Shown piece after piece: positions 17,413 to 31,311 of a stretch of 64,000 bases of DNA. The stretch is from Bolinopsis microptera. Its lineage: Eukaryota > Ctenophora > Tentaculata > Lobata > Bolinopsidae. A model generated the notes under the pieces. It was not told the origin of the DNA and did not search any database. It saw only the letters and a list, made by a program, of their open reading frames with translations. The stretch is from assembly GCF_026151205.1 (NCBI RefSeq), contig NC_087072.1:441501-505500 (forward strand), read 5' to 3'. Both the position numbers and the translations under genes were made by a program. Numbering within the stretch: the stretch's first letter is position 1; the number at the start of each line of letters is the position of its first letter.

Positions 17413-20400
17413 GCACCCTGAACCTACACCTGAGGGGGCACAAGTCAGGGTAAACTTTACTTCCACAACACTCCCACCCTGAGTCACAGCACCCTGAACC
17501 TACACCTGAGGGGGCACAAGTCAGGGTAAACTTTACTTCCACAACACTCCCACCCAGAGTTACAGCTCCCTGAACCTACACCTGAGGGGGCACAAGTCAG
17601 GGTAAACTTTACTTCCACAACACTCCCACCCTGAGTTACAGCACCCTGAACCTACACCTGAGGGGGCACAAGTCAGGGTAAACTTTACTTCCACAACACT
17701 CCCACCCTGAGTTACAGCACCCTGAACCTACACCTGAGGGGGCACAAGTCAGGGTAAACTTTACTTCCACAACACTCCCACCCTGAGTTACAGCACCCTG
17801 AACCTACACCTGAGGGGGCACAAGTCAGGGTAAACTTTACTTCCACAACACTCCCACCCTGAGTCACAGCACCCTGAACCTACACCTGAGGGGGCACAAG
17901 TCAGGGTAAACTTTACTTCCACAACACTCCCACCCTGAGTCACAGCACCCTGAACCTACACCTGAGGGGGCACAAGTCAGGGTAAACTTTACTTCCACAA
18001 CACTCCCACCCTGAGTCACAGCACCCTGAACCTACACCTGAGGGGGCACAAGTCAGGGTAAACTTTACTTCCACAACACTCCCACCCTGAGTCACAGCGC
18101 CCTGAACCTACACCTGAGGGGGCACAAGTCAGGGTAAACTTTACTTCCACAACACTCCCACCCTGAGTCACAGCACCCTGAACCTACACCTGAGGGGGCA
18201 CAAGTCAGGGTAAACTTTACTTCCACAACACTCCCACCCTGAGTTACAGCACCCTGAACCTACACCTGAGGGGGCACAAGTCAGGGTAAACTTTACTTCC
18301 ACAACACTCCCACCCTGAGTCACAGCACCCTGAACCTACACCTGAGGGGGCACAAGTCAGGGTAAACTTTACTTCCACAACACTCCCACCCTGAGTCACA
18401 GCACCCTGAACCTACACCTGAGGGGGCACAAGTCAGGGTAAACTTTACTTCCACAACACTCCCACCCTGAGTCACAGCACCCTGAACCTACACCTGAGGG
18501 GGCACAAGTCAGGGTAAACTTTACTTCCACAACACTACCACCCTGAGTCACAGCACCCTGAACCTACACCTGAGGGAGCACAAGTCAGGGTAAACTTTAC
18601 TTCCACAACACTCCCACCCTGAGTCACAGCACCCTGAACCTACACCTGAGGGGGCACAAGTCAGGGTAAACTTTACTTCCACAACACTCCCACCCTGAGT
18701 CACAGCGCCCTGAACCTACACCTGAGGGGGCACAAGTCAGGGTAAACTTTACTTCCACAACACTCCCACCCTGAGTCACAGCACCCTGAACCTACACCTG
18801 AGGGGGCACAAGTCAGGGTAAACTTTACTTCCACAACACTCCCACCCTGAGTCACAGCACCCTGAACCTACACCTGAGGGGGCACAAGTCAGGGTAAACT
18901 TTACTTCCACAACACTCCCACCCTGAGTCACAGCACCCTGAACCTACACCTGAGGGGGCACAAGTCAGGGTAAACTTTACTTCCACAACACTCCCACCCT
19001 GAGTCACAGCACCCTGAACCTACACCTGAGGGGGCACAAGTCAGGGTAAACTTTACTTCCACAACACTCCCACCCTGAGTCACAGCACCCTGAACCTACA
19101 CCTGAGGGGGCACAAGTCAGGGTAAACTTTACTTCCACAACACTCCCACCCTGAGTCACAGCACCCTGAACCTACACCTGAGGGGGCACAAGTCAGGGTA
19201 AACTTTACTTCCACAACACTCCCACCCTGAGTCACAGCACCCTGAACCTACACCTGAGGGGGCACAAGTCAGGGTAAACTTTACTTCCACAACACTCCCA
19301 CCCTGAGTCACAGCACCCTGAACCTACACCTGAGGGGGCACAAGTCAGGGTAAACTTTACTTCCACAACACTCCCACCCTGAGTCACAGCACCCTGAACC
19401 TACACCTGAGGGGGCACAAGTCAGGGTAAACTTTACTTCCACAACACTCCCACCCTGAGTCACAGCACCCTGAACCTACACCTGAGGGGGCACAAGTCAG
19501 GGTAAACTTTACTTCCACAACACTCCCACCCTGAGTCACAGCACCCTGAACCTACACCTGAGGGGGCACAAGTCAGGGTAAACTTTACTTCCACAACACT
19601 CCCACCCTGAGTCACAGCACCCTGAACCTACACCTGAGGGGGCACAAGTCAGGGTAAACTTTACTTCCACAACACTCCCACCCTGAGTCACAGCACCCTG
19701 AACCTACACCTGAGGGGGCACAAGTCAGGGTAAACTTTACTTCCACAACACTCCCACCCTGAGTCACAGCACCCTGAACCTACACCTGAGGGGGCACAAG
19801 TCAGGGTAAACTTTACTTCCACAACACTCCCACCCTGAGTCACAGCGCCCTGAACCTACACCTGAGGGGGCACAAGTCAGGGTAAACTTGACTTCCACAA
19901 CACTCCCACCCTGAGTCACAGCACCCTGAACCTACACCTGAGGGGGCACAAGTCAGGGTAAACTTTACTTCCACAACACTCCCCCCCTGAGTCACAGCAC
20001 CCTGAACCTACACCTGAGGGGGCAAAAGTCAGGGTAAACTTTACTTCCACAACACTCCCACCCTGAGTCACAGCACCCTGAACCTACACCTGAGGGGGCA
20101 CAAGTCAGGGTAAACTTTACTTCCACAACACTCCCACCCTGAGTCACAGCACCCTGAACCTACACCTGAGGGGGCACAAGTCAGGGTAAACTTTACTTCC
20201 ACAACACTCCCACCCTGAGTCACAGCACCCTGAACCTACACCTGAGGGGGCACAAGTCAGGGTAAACTTTACTTCCACAACACTCCCACCCTGAGTCACA
20301 GCACCCTGAACCTACACCTGAGGGGGCACAAGTCAGGGTAAACTTTACTTCCACAACACTCCCACCCTGAGTCACAGCACCCTGAACCTACACCTGAGGG

Positions 20401-23400
20401 GGCACAAGTCAGGGTAAACTTTACTTCCACAACACTCCCACCCTGAGTCACAGCACCCTGAACCTACACCTGAGGGGGCACAAGTCAGGGTAAACTTTAC
20501 TTCCACAACACTCCACCCTGAGTCACAGCACCCTGAACCTACACCTGAGGGGGCACAAGTCAGGGTAAACTTTACTTCCACAACACTCCCACCCTGAGTC
20601 ACAGCACCCTGAACCTACACCTGAGGGGGCACAAGTCAGGGTAAACTTTACTTCCACAACACTCCCACCCTGAGTCACAGCACCCTGAACCTACACCTGA
20701 GGGGGCACAAGTCAGGGTAAACTTTACTTCCACAACACTCCCACCCTGAGTCACAGCACCCTGAACCTACACCTGAGGGAGCACAAGTCAGGGTAAACTT
20801 TACTTCCACAACACTCCCACCCTGAGTCACAGCACCCTGAACCTACACCTGAGGGGGCACAAGTCAGGGTAAACTATACTTCCACAACACTCCCACCCTG
20901 AGTCACAGCACCCTGAACCTACACCTGAGGGGGCGAAAGTCAGGGTAAACTTTACTTCTACAACACTCCCACCCTGAGTCACAGCACCCTGAACCTACAC
21001 CTGAGGGGGCACAAGTCAGGGTAAACTTTACTTCCACAACACTCCCACCCTGAGTCACAGCACCCTGAACCTACACCTGAGGGGGCACAAGTCAGGGTAA
21101 ACTTTACTTCCACAACACTCCCACCCTGAGTCACAGCACCCTGAACCTACACCTGAGGGGGCACAAGTCAGGGTAAACTTTACTTCCACAACACTCCCAC
21201 CCTGAGTCACAGCACCCTGAACCTACACCTGAGGGGGCACAAGTCAGGGTAAACTTTACTTCCACAACACTCCCACCCTGAGTCACAGCACCCTGAACCT
21301 ACACCTGAGGGGGCACAAGTCAGGGTAAACTTTACTTCCACAACACTCCCACCCTGAGTCACAGCACCCTGAACCTACACCTGAGGGGGCACAAGTCAGG
21401 GTAAACTTTACTTCCACAACACTCCCACCCTGAGTCACAGCACCCTGAACCTACACCTGAGGGGGCACAAGTCAGGGTAAACTTTACTTCCACAACACTC
21501 CCACCCTGAGTCACAGCACCCTGAACCTACACCTGAGGGGGCACAAGTCAGGGTAAACTTTACTTCCACAACACTCCCACCCTGAGTCACAGCACCCTGA
21601 ACCTACACCTGAGGGGGCACAAGTCAGGGTAAACTTTACTTCCACAACACTCCCACCCTGAGTCACAGCACCCTGAACCTACACCTGAGGGGGCACAAGT
21701 CAGGGTAAACTTTACTTCCACAACACTCCCACCCTGAGTCACAGCACCCTGAACCTACACCTGAGGGGGCACAAGTCAGGGTAAACTTTACTTCCACAAC
21801 ACTCCCACCCTGAGTCACAGCACCCTGAACCTACACCTGAGGGGGCACAAGTCAGGGTAAACTTTACTTCCACAACACTCCCACCCTGAGTCACAGCACC
21901 CTGAACCTACACCTGAGGGGGCACAAGTCAGGGTAAACTTTACTTCCACAACACTCCCACCCTGAGTCACAGCACCCTGAACCTACACCTGAGGGGGCAC
22001 AAGTCAGGGTAAACTTTACTTCCACAACACTCCCACCCTGAGTCACAGCACCCTGAACCTACACCTGAGGGGGCACAAGTCAGGGTAAACTTTACTTCCA
22101 CAACACTCCCACCCTGAGTCACAGCACCCTGAACCTACACCTGAGGGGGCACAAGTCAGGGTAAACTTTACTTCCACAACACTCCCACCCTGAGTCACAG
22201 CACCCTGAACCTACACCTGAGGGGGCACAAGTCAGGGTAAACTTTACTTCCACAACACTCCCACCCTGAGTCACAGCACCCTGAACCTACACCTGAGGGG
22301 GCACAAGTCAGGGTAAACTTTACTTCCACAACACTCCCACCCTGAGTCACAGCACCCTGAACCTACACCTGAGGGGGCACAAGTCAGGGTAAACTTTACT
22401 TCCACAACACTCCCACCCTGAGTCACAGCACCCTGAACCTACACCTGAGGGGGCACAAGTCAGGGTAAACTTTACTTCCACAACACTCCCACCCTGAGTC
22501 ACAGCACCCTGAACCTACACCTGAGGGGGCACAAGTCAGGGTAAACTTTACTTCCACAACACTCCCACCCTGAGTCACAGCACCCTGAACCTACACCTGA
22601 GGGGGCACAAGTCAGGGTAAACTTTACTTCCACAACACTCCCACCCTGAGTCACAGCACCCTGAACCTACACCTGAGGGGGCACAAGTCAGGGTAAACTT
22701 TACTTCCACAACACTCCCACCCTGAGTCACAGCACCCTGAACCTACACCTGAGGGGGCACAAGTCAGGGTAAACTTTACTTCCACAACACTCCCACCCTG
22801 AGTCACAGCACCCTGAACCTACACCTGAGGGGGCACAAGTCAGGGTAAACTTTACTTCCACAACACTCCCACCCTGAGTCACAGCACCCTGAACCTACAC
22901 CTGAGGGGGCACAAGTCAGGGTAAACTTTACTTCCACAACACTCCCACCCTGAGTCACAGCACCCTGAACCTACACCTGAGGGGGCACAAGTCAGGGTAA
23001 ACTTTACTTCCACAACACTCCCACCCTGAGTCACAGCACCCTGAACCTACACCTGAGGGGGCACAAGTCAGGGTAAACTTTACTTCCACAACACTCCCAC
23101 CCTGAGTCACAGCACCCTGAACCTACACCTGAGGGGGCACAAGTCAGGGTAAACTTTACTTCCACAACACTCCCACCCTGAGTCACAGCACCCTGAACCT
23201 ACACCTGAGGGGGCACAAGTCAGGGTAAACTTTACTTCCACAACACTCCCACCCTGAGTCACAGCACCCTGAACCTACACCTGAGGGGGCACAAGTCAGG
23301 GTAAACTTTACTTCCACAACACTCCCACCCTGAGTCACAGCACCCTGAACCTACACCTGAGGGAGCACAAGTCAGGGTAAACTTTACTTCCACAACACTC

Positions 23401-26400
23401 CCACCCTGAGTCACAGCACCCTGAACCTACACCTGAGGGGGCACAAGTCAGGGTAAACTTTACTTCCACAACACTCCCACCCTGAGTCACAGCACCCTGA
23501 ACCTACACCTGAGGGGGCACAAGTCAGGGTAAACTTTACTTCCACAACACTCCCACCCTGAGTCACAGCACCCTGAACCTACACCTGAGGGGGCACAAGT
23601 CAGGGTAAACTTTACTTCCACAACACTCCCACCCTGAGTCACAGCACCCTGAACCTACACCTGAGGGGGCACAAGTCAGGGTAAACTTTACTTCCACAAC
23701 ACTCCCACCCTGAGTCACAGCACCCTGAACCTACACCTGAGGGGGCACAAGTCAGGGTAAACTTTACTTCCACAACACTCCCACCCTGAGTCACAGCACC
23801 CTGAACCTACACCTGAGGGGGCACAAGTCAGGGTAAACTTTACTTCCACAACACTCCCACCCTGAGTCACAGCACCCTGAACCTACACCTGAGGGGGCAC
23901 AAGTCAGGGTAAACTTTACTTCCACAACACTCCCACCCTGAGTCACAGCACCCTGAACCTACACCTGAGGGGGCACAAGTCAGGGTAAACTTTACTTCCA
24001 CAACACTCCCACCCTGAGTCACAGCACCCTGAACCTACACCTGAGGGGGCACAAGTCAGGGTAAACTTTACTTCCACAACACTCCCACCCTGAGTCACAG
24101 CACCCTGAACCTACACCTGAGGGGGCACAAGTCAGGGTAAACTTTACTTCCACAACACTCCCACCCTGAGTCACAGCACCCTGAACCTACACCTGAGGGG
24201 GCACAAGTCAGGGTAAACTTTACTTCCACAACACTCCCACCCTGAGTCACAGCACCCTGAACCTACACCTGAGGGGGCACAAGTCAGGGTAAACTTTACT
24301 TCCACAACACTCCCACCCTGAGTCACAGCACCCTGAACCTACACCTGAGGGGGCACAAGTCAGGGTAAACTTTACTTCCACAACACTCCCACCCTGAGTC
24401 ACAGCACCCTGAACCTACACCTGAGGGGGCACAAGTCAGGGTAAACTTTACTTCCACAACACTCCCACCCTGAGTCACAGCACCCTGAACCTACACCTGA
24501 GGGGGCACAAGTCAGGGTAAACTTTACTTCCACAACACTCCCACCCTGAGTCACAGCACCCTGAACCTACACCTGAGGGGGCACAAGTCAGGGTAAACTT
24601 TACTTCCACAACACTCCCACCCTGAGTCACAGCACCCTGAACCTACACCTGAGGGGGCACAAGTCAGGGTAAACTTTACTTCCACAACACTCCCACCCTG
24701 AGTCACAGCACCCTGAACCTACACCTGAGGGGGCACAAGTCAGGGTAAACTTTACTTCCACAACACTCCCACCCTGAGTCACAGCACCCTGAACCTACAC
24801 CTGAGGGAGCACAAGTCAGGGTAAACTTTACTTCCACAACACTCCCACCCTGAGTCACAGCACCCTGAACCTACACCTGAGGGGGCACAAGTCAGGGTAA
24901 ACTTTACTTCCACAACACTCCCACCCTGAGTCACAGCACCCTGAACCTACACCTGAGGGGGCACAAGTCAGGGTAAACTTTACTTCCACAACACTCCCAC
25001 CCTGAGTCACAGCACCCTGAACCTACACCTGAGGGGGCACAAGTCAGGGTAAACTTTACTTCCACAACACTCCCACCCTGAGTCACAGCACCCTGAACCT
25101 ACACCTGAGGGAGCACAAGTCAGGGTAAACTTTACTTCCACAACACTCCCACCCTGAGTTACAGCACCCTGAACCTACACCTGAGGGGGCACAAGTCAGG
25201 GTAAACTTTACTTCCACAACACTCCCACCCTGAGTCACAGCACCCTGAACCTACACCTGAGGGGGCACAAGTCAGGGTAAACTTTACTTCCACAACACTC
25301 CCACCCTGAGTCACAGCACCCTGAACCTACACCTGAGGGGGCACAAGTCAGGGTAAACTTTACTTCCACAACACTCCCACCCTGAGTCACAGCACCCTGA
25401 ACCTACACCTGAGGGGGCACAAGTCAGGGTAAACTTTACTTCCACAACACTCCCACCCAGAGTCACAGCGCCCTGAACCTACACCTGAGGGGGCACAAGT
25501 CAGGGTAAACTTTACTTCCACAACACTCCCACCCTGAGTCACAGCACCCTGAACCTACACCTGAGGGGGCACAAGTCAGGGTAAACTTTACTTCCACAAC
25601 ACTCCCACCCTGATCCTGAGTCACAGCACCCTGAACCTATACCTGAGGGGGCACAAGTCAGGGTAAACTTTACTTCCACAACACTCCCACCCTGAGTCAC
25701 AGCACCCTGAACCTACACCTGAGGGGGCACAAGTCAGGGTAAACTTTACTTCCACAACACTCCCACCCTGAGTCACAGCACCCTGAACCTACACCTGAGG
25801 GGGCACAAGTCAGGGTAAACTTTACTTCCACAACACTCCCACCCTGAGTCACAGCACCCTGAACCTACACCTGAGGGGGCACAAGTCAGGGTAAACTTTA
25901 CTTCCACAACACTCCCACCCTGATCCTGAGTCACAGCACCCTGAACCTATACCTGAGGGGGCACAAGTCAGGGTAAACTTTACTTCCACAACACTCCCAC
26001 CCTGAGTCACAGCACCCTGAACCTACACCTGAGGGGGCACAAGTCAGGGTAAACTTTACTTCCACAACACTCCCACCCTGAGTCACAGCACCCTGAACCT
26101 ACACCTGAGGGGGCACAAGTCAGGGTAAACTTTACTTCCACAACACTCCCACCCTGAGTCACAGCACCCTGAACCTACACCTGAGGGGGCACAAGTCAGG
26201 GTAAACTTTACTTCCACAACACTCCCACCCTGAGTCACAGCACCCTGAACCTACACCTGAGGGGGCACAAGTCAGGGTAAACTTTACTTCCACAACACTC
26301 CCACCCTGAGTCACAGCACCCTGAACCTACACCTGAGGGGGCACAAGTCAGGGTAAACTTTACTTCCACAACACTCCCACCCTGAGTCACAGCACCCTGA

Positions 26401-28836
26401 ACCTACACCTGAGGGGGCACAAGTCAGGGTAAACTTTACTTCCACAACACTACCACCCTGAGTCACAGCACCCTGAACCTACACCTGAGGGAGCACAAGT
26501 CAGGGTAAACTTTACTTCCACAACACTCCCACCCTGAGTCACAGCACCCTGAACCTACACCTGAGGGGGCACAAGTCAGGGTAAACTTTACTTCCACAAC
26601 ACTCCCACCCTGAGTCACAGCACCCTGAACCTACACCTGAGGGGGCACAAGTCAGGGTAAACTTTACTTCCACAACACTCCCACCCGGAGTCACAGCACC
26701 CTGAACCTACACCTGAGGGGGCACAAGTCAGGGTAAACTTTACTTCCACAACACTCCCACCCTGAGTCACAGCACCCTGAACCTACACCCGAGGGGGCAC
26801 AAGTCAGGGTAAACTTTACTTCCACAACACTCCCACCCTGAGTCACAGCACCCTGAACCTACACCTGAGGGGGCACAAGTCAGGGTAAACTTTACTTCCA
26901 CAACACTCCCACCCTGAGTCACAGCACCCTGAACCTACACCTGAGGGGGCACAAGTCAGGGTAAACTTTACTTCCACAACACATCCACCCTGAGTCACAG
27001 CACCCTGAACCTACACCTGAGGGGGCACAAGTCAGGGTAAACTTTACTTCCACAACACTCCCACCCTGAGTCACAGCACCCTGAACCTACACCTGAGGGG
27101 GCACAAGTCAGGGTAAACTTTACTTCCACAACACTCCCACCCTGAGTCACAGCACCCTGAACCTACACCTGAGGGGGCACAAGTCAGGGTAAACTTTACT
27201 TCCACAACACTCCCACCCTGAGTCACAGCACCCTGAACCTACACCTGAGGGGGCACAAGTCAGGGTAAACTTTACTTCCACAACACTCCCACCCTGAGTC
27301 ACAGCACCCTGAACCTACACCTGAGGGAGCACAAGTCAGGGTAAACTTTACTTCCACAACACTCCCACCCTGAGTCACAGCACCCTGAACCTACACCTGA
27401 GGGGGCACAAGTCAGGGTAAACTTTACTTCCACAACACTCCCACCCTGAGTCACAGCACCCTGAACCTACACCTGAGGGGGCACAAGTCAGGGTAAACTT
27501 TACTTCCACAACACTCCCACCCTGAGTCACATCACCCTGAACCTACACCTGAGGGGGCACAAGTCAGGGTAAACTTTACTTCCACAACACTCCCACCCTG
27601 AGTCACAGCACCCTGAACCTACACCTGAGGGGGTACAGGTCAGGGTAAACTTTACTTCCACAACACTCCCACCCTGAGTCACAGCGCCCTGAACCTACAC
27701 CTGAGGGGGCACAAGTCAGGGTAAACTTTACTTCCACCACACTCCCACCCTGAGTCACAGCACCCTGAACCTACACCTGAGGGGGCACAAGTCAGGGTAA
27801 ACTTTACTTCCACAACACTCCCACCCTGAGTCACAGCACCCTGAACCTACACCTGAGGGGGCACAAGTCAGGGTAAACTTTACTTCCACAACACTCCCAC
27901 CCTGAGTCACAGCACCCTGAACGGGGGGAATGCAACGTCAATTTATGTCAATTAATGTCAATTAATGTCAATTAATGTCAATTAATGTCAATTAATGTCA
28001 ATGTCAGTTTTGCAAAATTTTGGAATACTGACATTAATTGACACGATATTTTTCGACCACAGATTATGTAGTTCTACCATATTTTTAGCACTTTAGAACG
28101 TTTATATCATCAATTTATTCACTACTATCACATATGGAAATGAGAAATGTGAAAAAAATTCAGATCATTAAACAATAAAACTAAAATAATACGGTTTTCC
28201 GAAATTTAATTTTCTTAAATGGGCGTGGCCATCCAAGGGCGTGGTTCTCAACATCATCAGAACTTAAAACCCACATTAAACGAAATGCCTTCATGACATT
28301 TATATTTGAATAACGAATCTTAAACAGCTAACATTACTCCTTCATACTAAAAAAGCCGATTCTAGATATTTTACCTGTATAAGAAACCAATAAAATATGG
28401 GCGTGGCCGGTGGGGACCGAAGATGGAAGAGTTGGAAGCTGAAATTTTTTTGGTGGTCTTTAAACCTAAGGATCAACAGATAAGAACATACTCATAATTA
28501 TTCAAGGACATTTTGTTTTTTTGAACCGGTCTAACTTACATAGACGTGAATATCTTGAATATTTATCGAATAATGATAATCTCAAATTTCAAGACAAATT
28601 AATGTCAATTAATGTCAATTAATGTCAATTAATGTCAATTAATGTCAATTAATGTCAATTAATGTCAATTAATGTCAATGTCAGTTTGGGGTTTTCATGG
28701 AATACTGACATTAATTGACGTTGCATTCCCCCCCCCCCCTGAACCTACACCTGAGGGGGCACAAGTCAGGGTAAACTTTACTTCCACAACACTCCCACCC
28801 TGAGTCACAGCACCCTGAACCTACACCTGAGGGGGA
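17413..28836 (-). repeat. Giant 76-bp tandem array (about 140 units)
   Basis: The period is exactly 76 bp through 17413-27922, resuming at 28745-28836 after an inserted element; 1.6 more units lie at 9180-9301 beyond the gypsy element. Most units are identical or differ by one base (gagtcac/gagttac, gcacc/gcgcc, ggggca/gggagca). On the minus strand a unit reads: acceptor-like GTGCCCCCTCAG, 45 nt equal to the start of the Cys-rich exon 9243-9120 (GTGTAGGTTCAGGGTGCTGT and on), then GTAAAG, donor-like. It is therefore a multiplied 3' splice site plus exon start, not a satellite of unrelated origin. The array probably represents intron sequence. Its true length may exceed what the assembly shows. 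Confidence 0.96.
27923..28736. mobile_element. TIR element inserted in the 76-bp array, 8-bp target duplication
   Basis: Inverted ends ggggggaatgcaacgtcaat are flanked by the direct repeat ccctgaac (27915-27922 and 28737-28744), and the array continues in phase after it. An 8-bp duplication fits hAT-like elements. Both subterminal zones carry tandem attaatgtca repeats followed by an inverted pair aatgtcagt..actgacatt. No transposase is found in 814 bp, so it is non-autonomous. Confidence 0.85.
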
Positions 28837-29027
28837 GAGCCAGAGAGCCTGACGTTATTCATCAAGATTTAAGGAAAACTAAAACAAATCACTAATACAA
28901 AAAGATAGAATCATTATACGTATAAGAAGGAATTTGAGAAACAAAAAGATCTTCGACAGAGTTTCTAATCCAGCTGTTTAGTTAGCCTATTTGCCGAGTC
29001 TGCCTACGCTAGCTAACCCTTCAACTA
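28837..29027. other. Short unassigned spacer
   Basis: AT-rich sequence between the end of the 76-bp array and the TIR element at 29028. I looked on the minus strand for a phase-1-ending exon to precede the array and saw none. Confidence 0.4.
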
Positions 29028-29523
29028 CCTTAGGTGAAAAAAATTTAATGCCGAAAAATTTCAGCTAAACTCAAAACGCGGACGAAATTTTCCGGCATTT
29101 AATTTTTGTCGACGAAATTTTTGAACGACGAAATATTTGGGACGCCTACTTTTTTGGTATTTTTTGCATCATTAAATTTTGAAAGTTAAAATTGAGTACA
29201 TACGAATTAATTCAACTTCAGTTAATAATCTAATTTGGAATGATTCATATTTCATACAGTATAAGAATTGAAACATTTCATACCAAAATGATCATAATAT
29301 CGTAATATCATAACATTTCTCGCCAATTCTACATTAAATCCGCGAATGGATCCAGTTCACTGACAAAGTTTTCAGAGGCGGCATCGGTTATTCCTGCTTT
29401 GGAAAACCCTTTAATTATGTCGTCTTTTCTAGTTGATAGAAAGTTGTAGGTGTCTAATGTCTATGATCCATTCCGGCTCACAATTCCGCCTTTTCACACT
29501 AGCAATTGTTTACGTTCAAGTTC

Positions 29524-30015
29524 ATGTCAGTAGAAGCTGTTTTTAAAACTGTTATAGCCAGTCGTGGCTTTCATGTTTACATGAAATCGACATGGCCGAA
29601 GCCGGATCTTAGCGACAAGCTCAAAGTTCAACTGGATAAAGATAACAATGACGACCCTTTTGCGGTAGCTGTTATTAAGATCAATAACACGAAAGATAAA
29701 TCAGCAGCTGGAGAAGTGGTGGGACACTTTCCGAGAGAAATAGGCAGGCATGTTCATTTCTTCATAAAGTTAGGCGGGAAAGTCGATGTCTATGTTTATG
29801 ATGTTAAATTACATAAAAGTTTGACAGCCTTGAAAGGTCTTGAAATACTACTGAATGCGTCGTTCAGAATCTCTGGGGCGAAAAAATTCGCAGTACTCGA
29901 GAGGCTTAAAGATCACATAGAGGCGGAAGCTCTCGATAGTCGATACGGGAGGTACGTATCGAGAATGACTCAGACCGAAAATTTTCTAAGTCAAAGTTTT
30001 TCAAAGTTTTTCTGA
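29524..30015 (+). CDS. HIRAN-like domain protein
   Basis: A single 163-codon frame. I use the ATG at 29524 rather than the upstream TTG. The core matches the pattern of HIRAN-like domains: GFHVY near the start, then NNDDPFAVAV, GEVVGHFPREI and a closing GLEILLNASFRISG. HIRAN domains bind DNA ends in helicases. Stand-alone versions of this kind are, to my knowledge, often found beside transposable elements in animals, which fits its place within the TIR element at 29028-32055. The C-terminal tail is short and Ser/Phe-rich. A small downstream frame at 30397-30585 shows nothing recognisable. Confidence 0.6.
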   Translation: MSVEAVFKTVIASRGFHVYMKSTWPKPDLSDKLKVQLDKDNNDDPFAVAVIKINNTKDKSAAGEVVGHFPREIGRHVHFFIKLGGKVDVYVYDVKLHKSLTALKGLEILLNASFRISGAKKFAVLERLKDHIEAEALDSRYGRYVSRMTQTENFLSQSFSKFF

Positions 30016-31194
30016 AAACCACTTTTCTCCACGTTTCAATTTCATGCTACCCGGCCCTGTTCATTATTAGCCAACATTTTGTTTTGGTTTTTCAAACTCC
30101 GCACCGTAGTGAAACAAAGCACAATAGTTCCCGATTAAGGGCACAATTGTACCTTTATAACATGCATGCGCACTTCACTCGATTTCTTTGCCAGTCTGGT
30201 AATCTAACTATTCAATGATGAACCTCTCATTATTAGGGCAGTGTTTTATATCAACAGTATAGTTTTAATAATGCCCCTTTACTTGACAATACACAAGTTG
30301 AAAGATATACAAATAAACAAGTCGTGATGCCGTCACAAGTTTACTGCTTTTTGTTAACAATGTTATTTTGACTAATTAGATCGTGGTAGCGCCTGTGTGG
30401 CTAAATGTAATTTGCACCGTAATTATAAAGTTTCTGCAGAGGAAGATTGGAAATCTTTGTCAGTACTTCAGATCGTTGATCTTGAGCAGAATAAATTCAA
30501 TTATAATATAATGTCACCTCAATTTATCGAGGACCGGAATTTTTCAAATAACTCCGCAACCCAAAAGTTCTTAACTTTCGTTTGATGACGAAATTGTTGC
30601 GCGTATATAAACCCAAGTACAAATTTCGAGGAGAGCTTACATATTATGAACAGTCACTAACTGGTAAACAGCAGTGACTGATCTTTAAGCAGCATTATTT
30701 TTGTCACAACATTTCTACACGTATAAGGTAGTTTTTAAAAATTTCTTATCGGGAGAAATGTTGTGTCTTAAATGCTACTTTACTAATTTTCAGACGCATT
30801 TATTCGGAATACAATAGTTTGCAACCACGCTTATGAATTTTACGTTCATATTTAATTATTTTGCCTTGTAAGATTTCATATTTAAATTAATATTTATTTT
30901 CCTGTAATTCATTCTATTGTTAACAAACTTGGAGCCAACTGGGAGCCGATCGGACATTTGGTTCGTTCACTGATCCGGTCTGCTTTCATTTTCAATATCT
31001 TGCTCTGTCGAACTTGTTTATTGAACAATCAGGAGTTGAACAATCAGGAGTTGCTAAAAAAAAGCTGTCACAATTATATTGACAAGAATGTAAAATTTCA
31101 TCTATCAACCGTAACTGTAACTGTAAGTGCCACACTGTGGTCCACACTGACACACTAGAAGTATCCCAGTTTGTTTTAGTTATCATAGGATTTG

Positions 31195-31310
31195 ATGACT
31201 ATTATAGAGTTCAACTAATCTTGCTATATATAAAGCGAGACGATATATATCCGTACCATTTTACTGACACCACGGCATCAACTTTAACACGATTTTCCGC
31301 AAAAACCGTA
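31195..31310 (-). repeat. Dispersed repeat, second copy at 62770-62880
   Basis: About 115 bp, with ctatatataaagcgagacga, acaccacggcatcaacttta and gcaaaaaccgtaa, recurs in inverted orientation at about 62770-62880 with few mismatches. It is a transposon-derived interspersed repeat of unknown family. Confidence 0.8.
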
Positions 31311-31311
31311 A

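Noticed and set aside
17413-28836. CRISPR-like or centromeric satellite reading of the 76-bp array
   Set aside because: There are no unique spacers between repeats, the context is animal genes, and the unit is homologous to a specific exon and its acceptor, which explains it better than a satellite.
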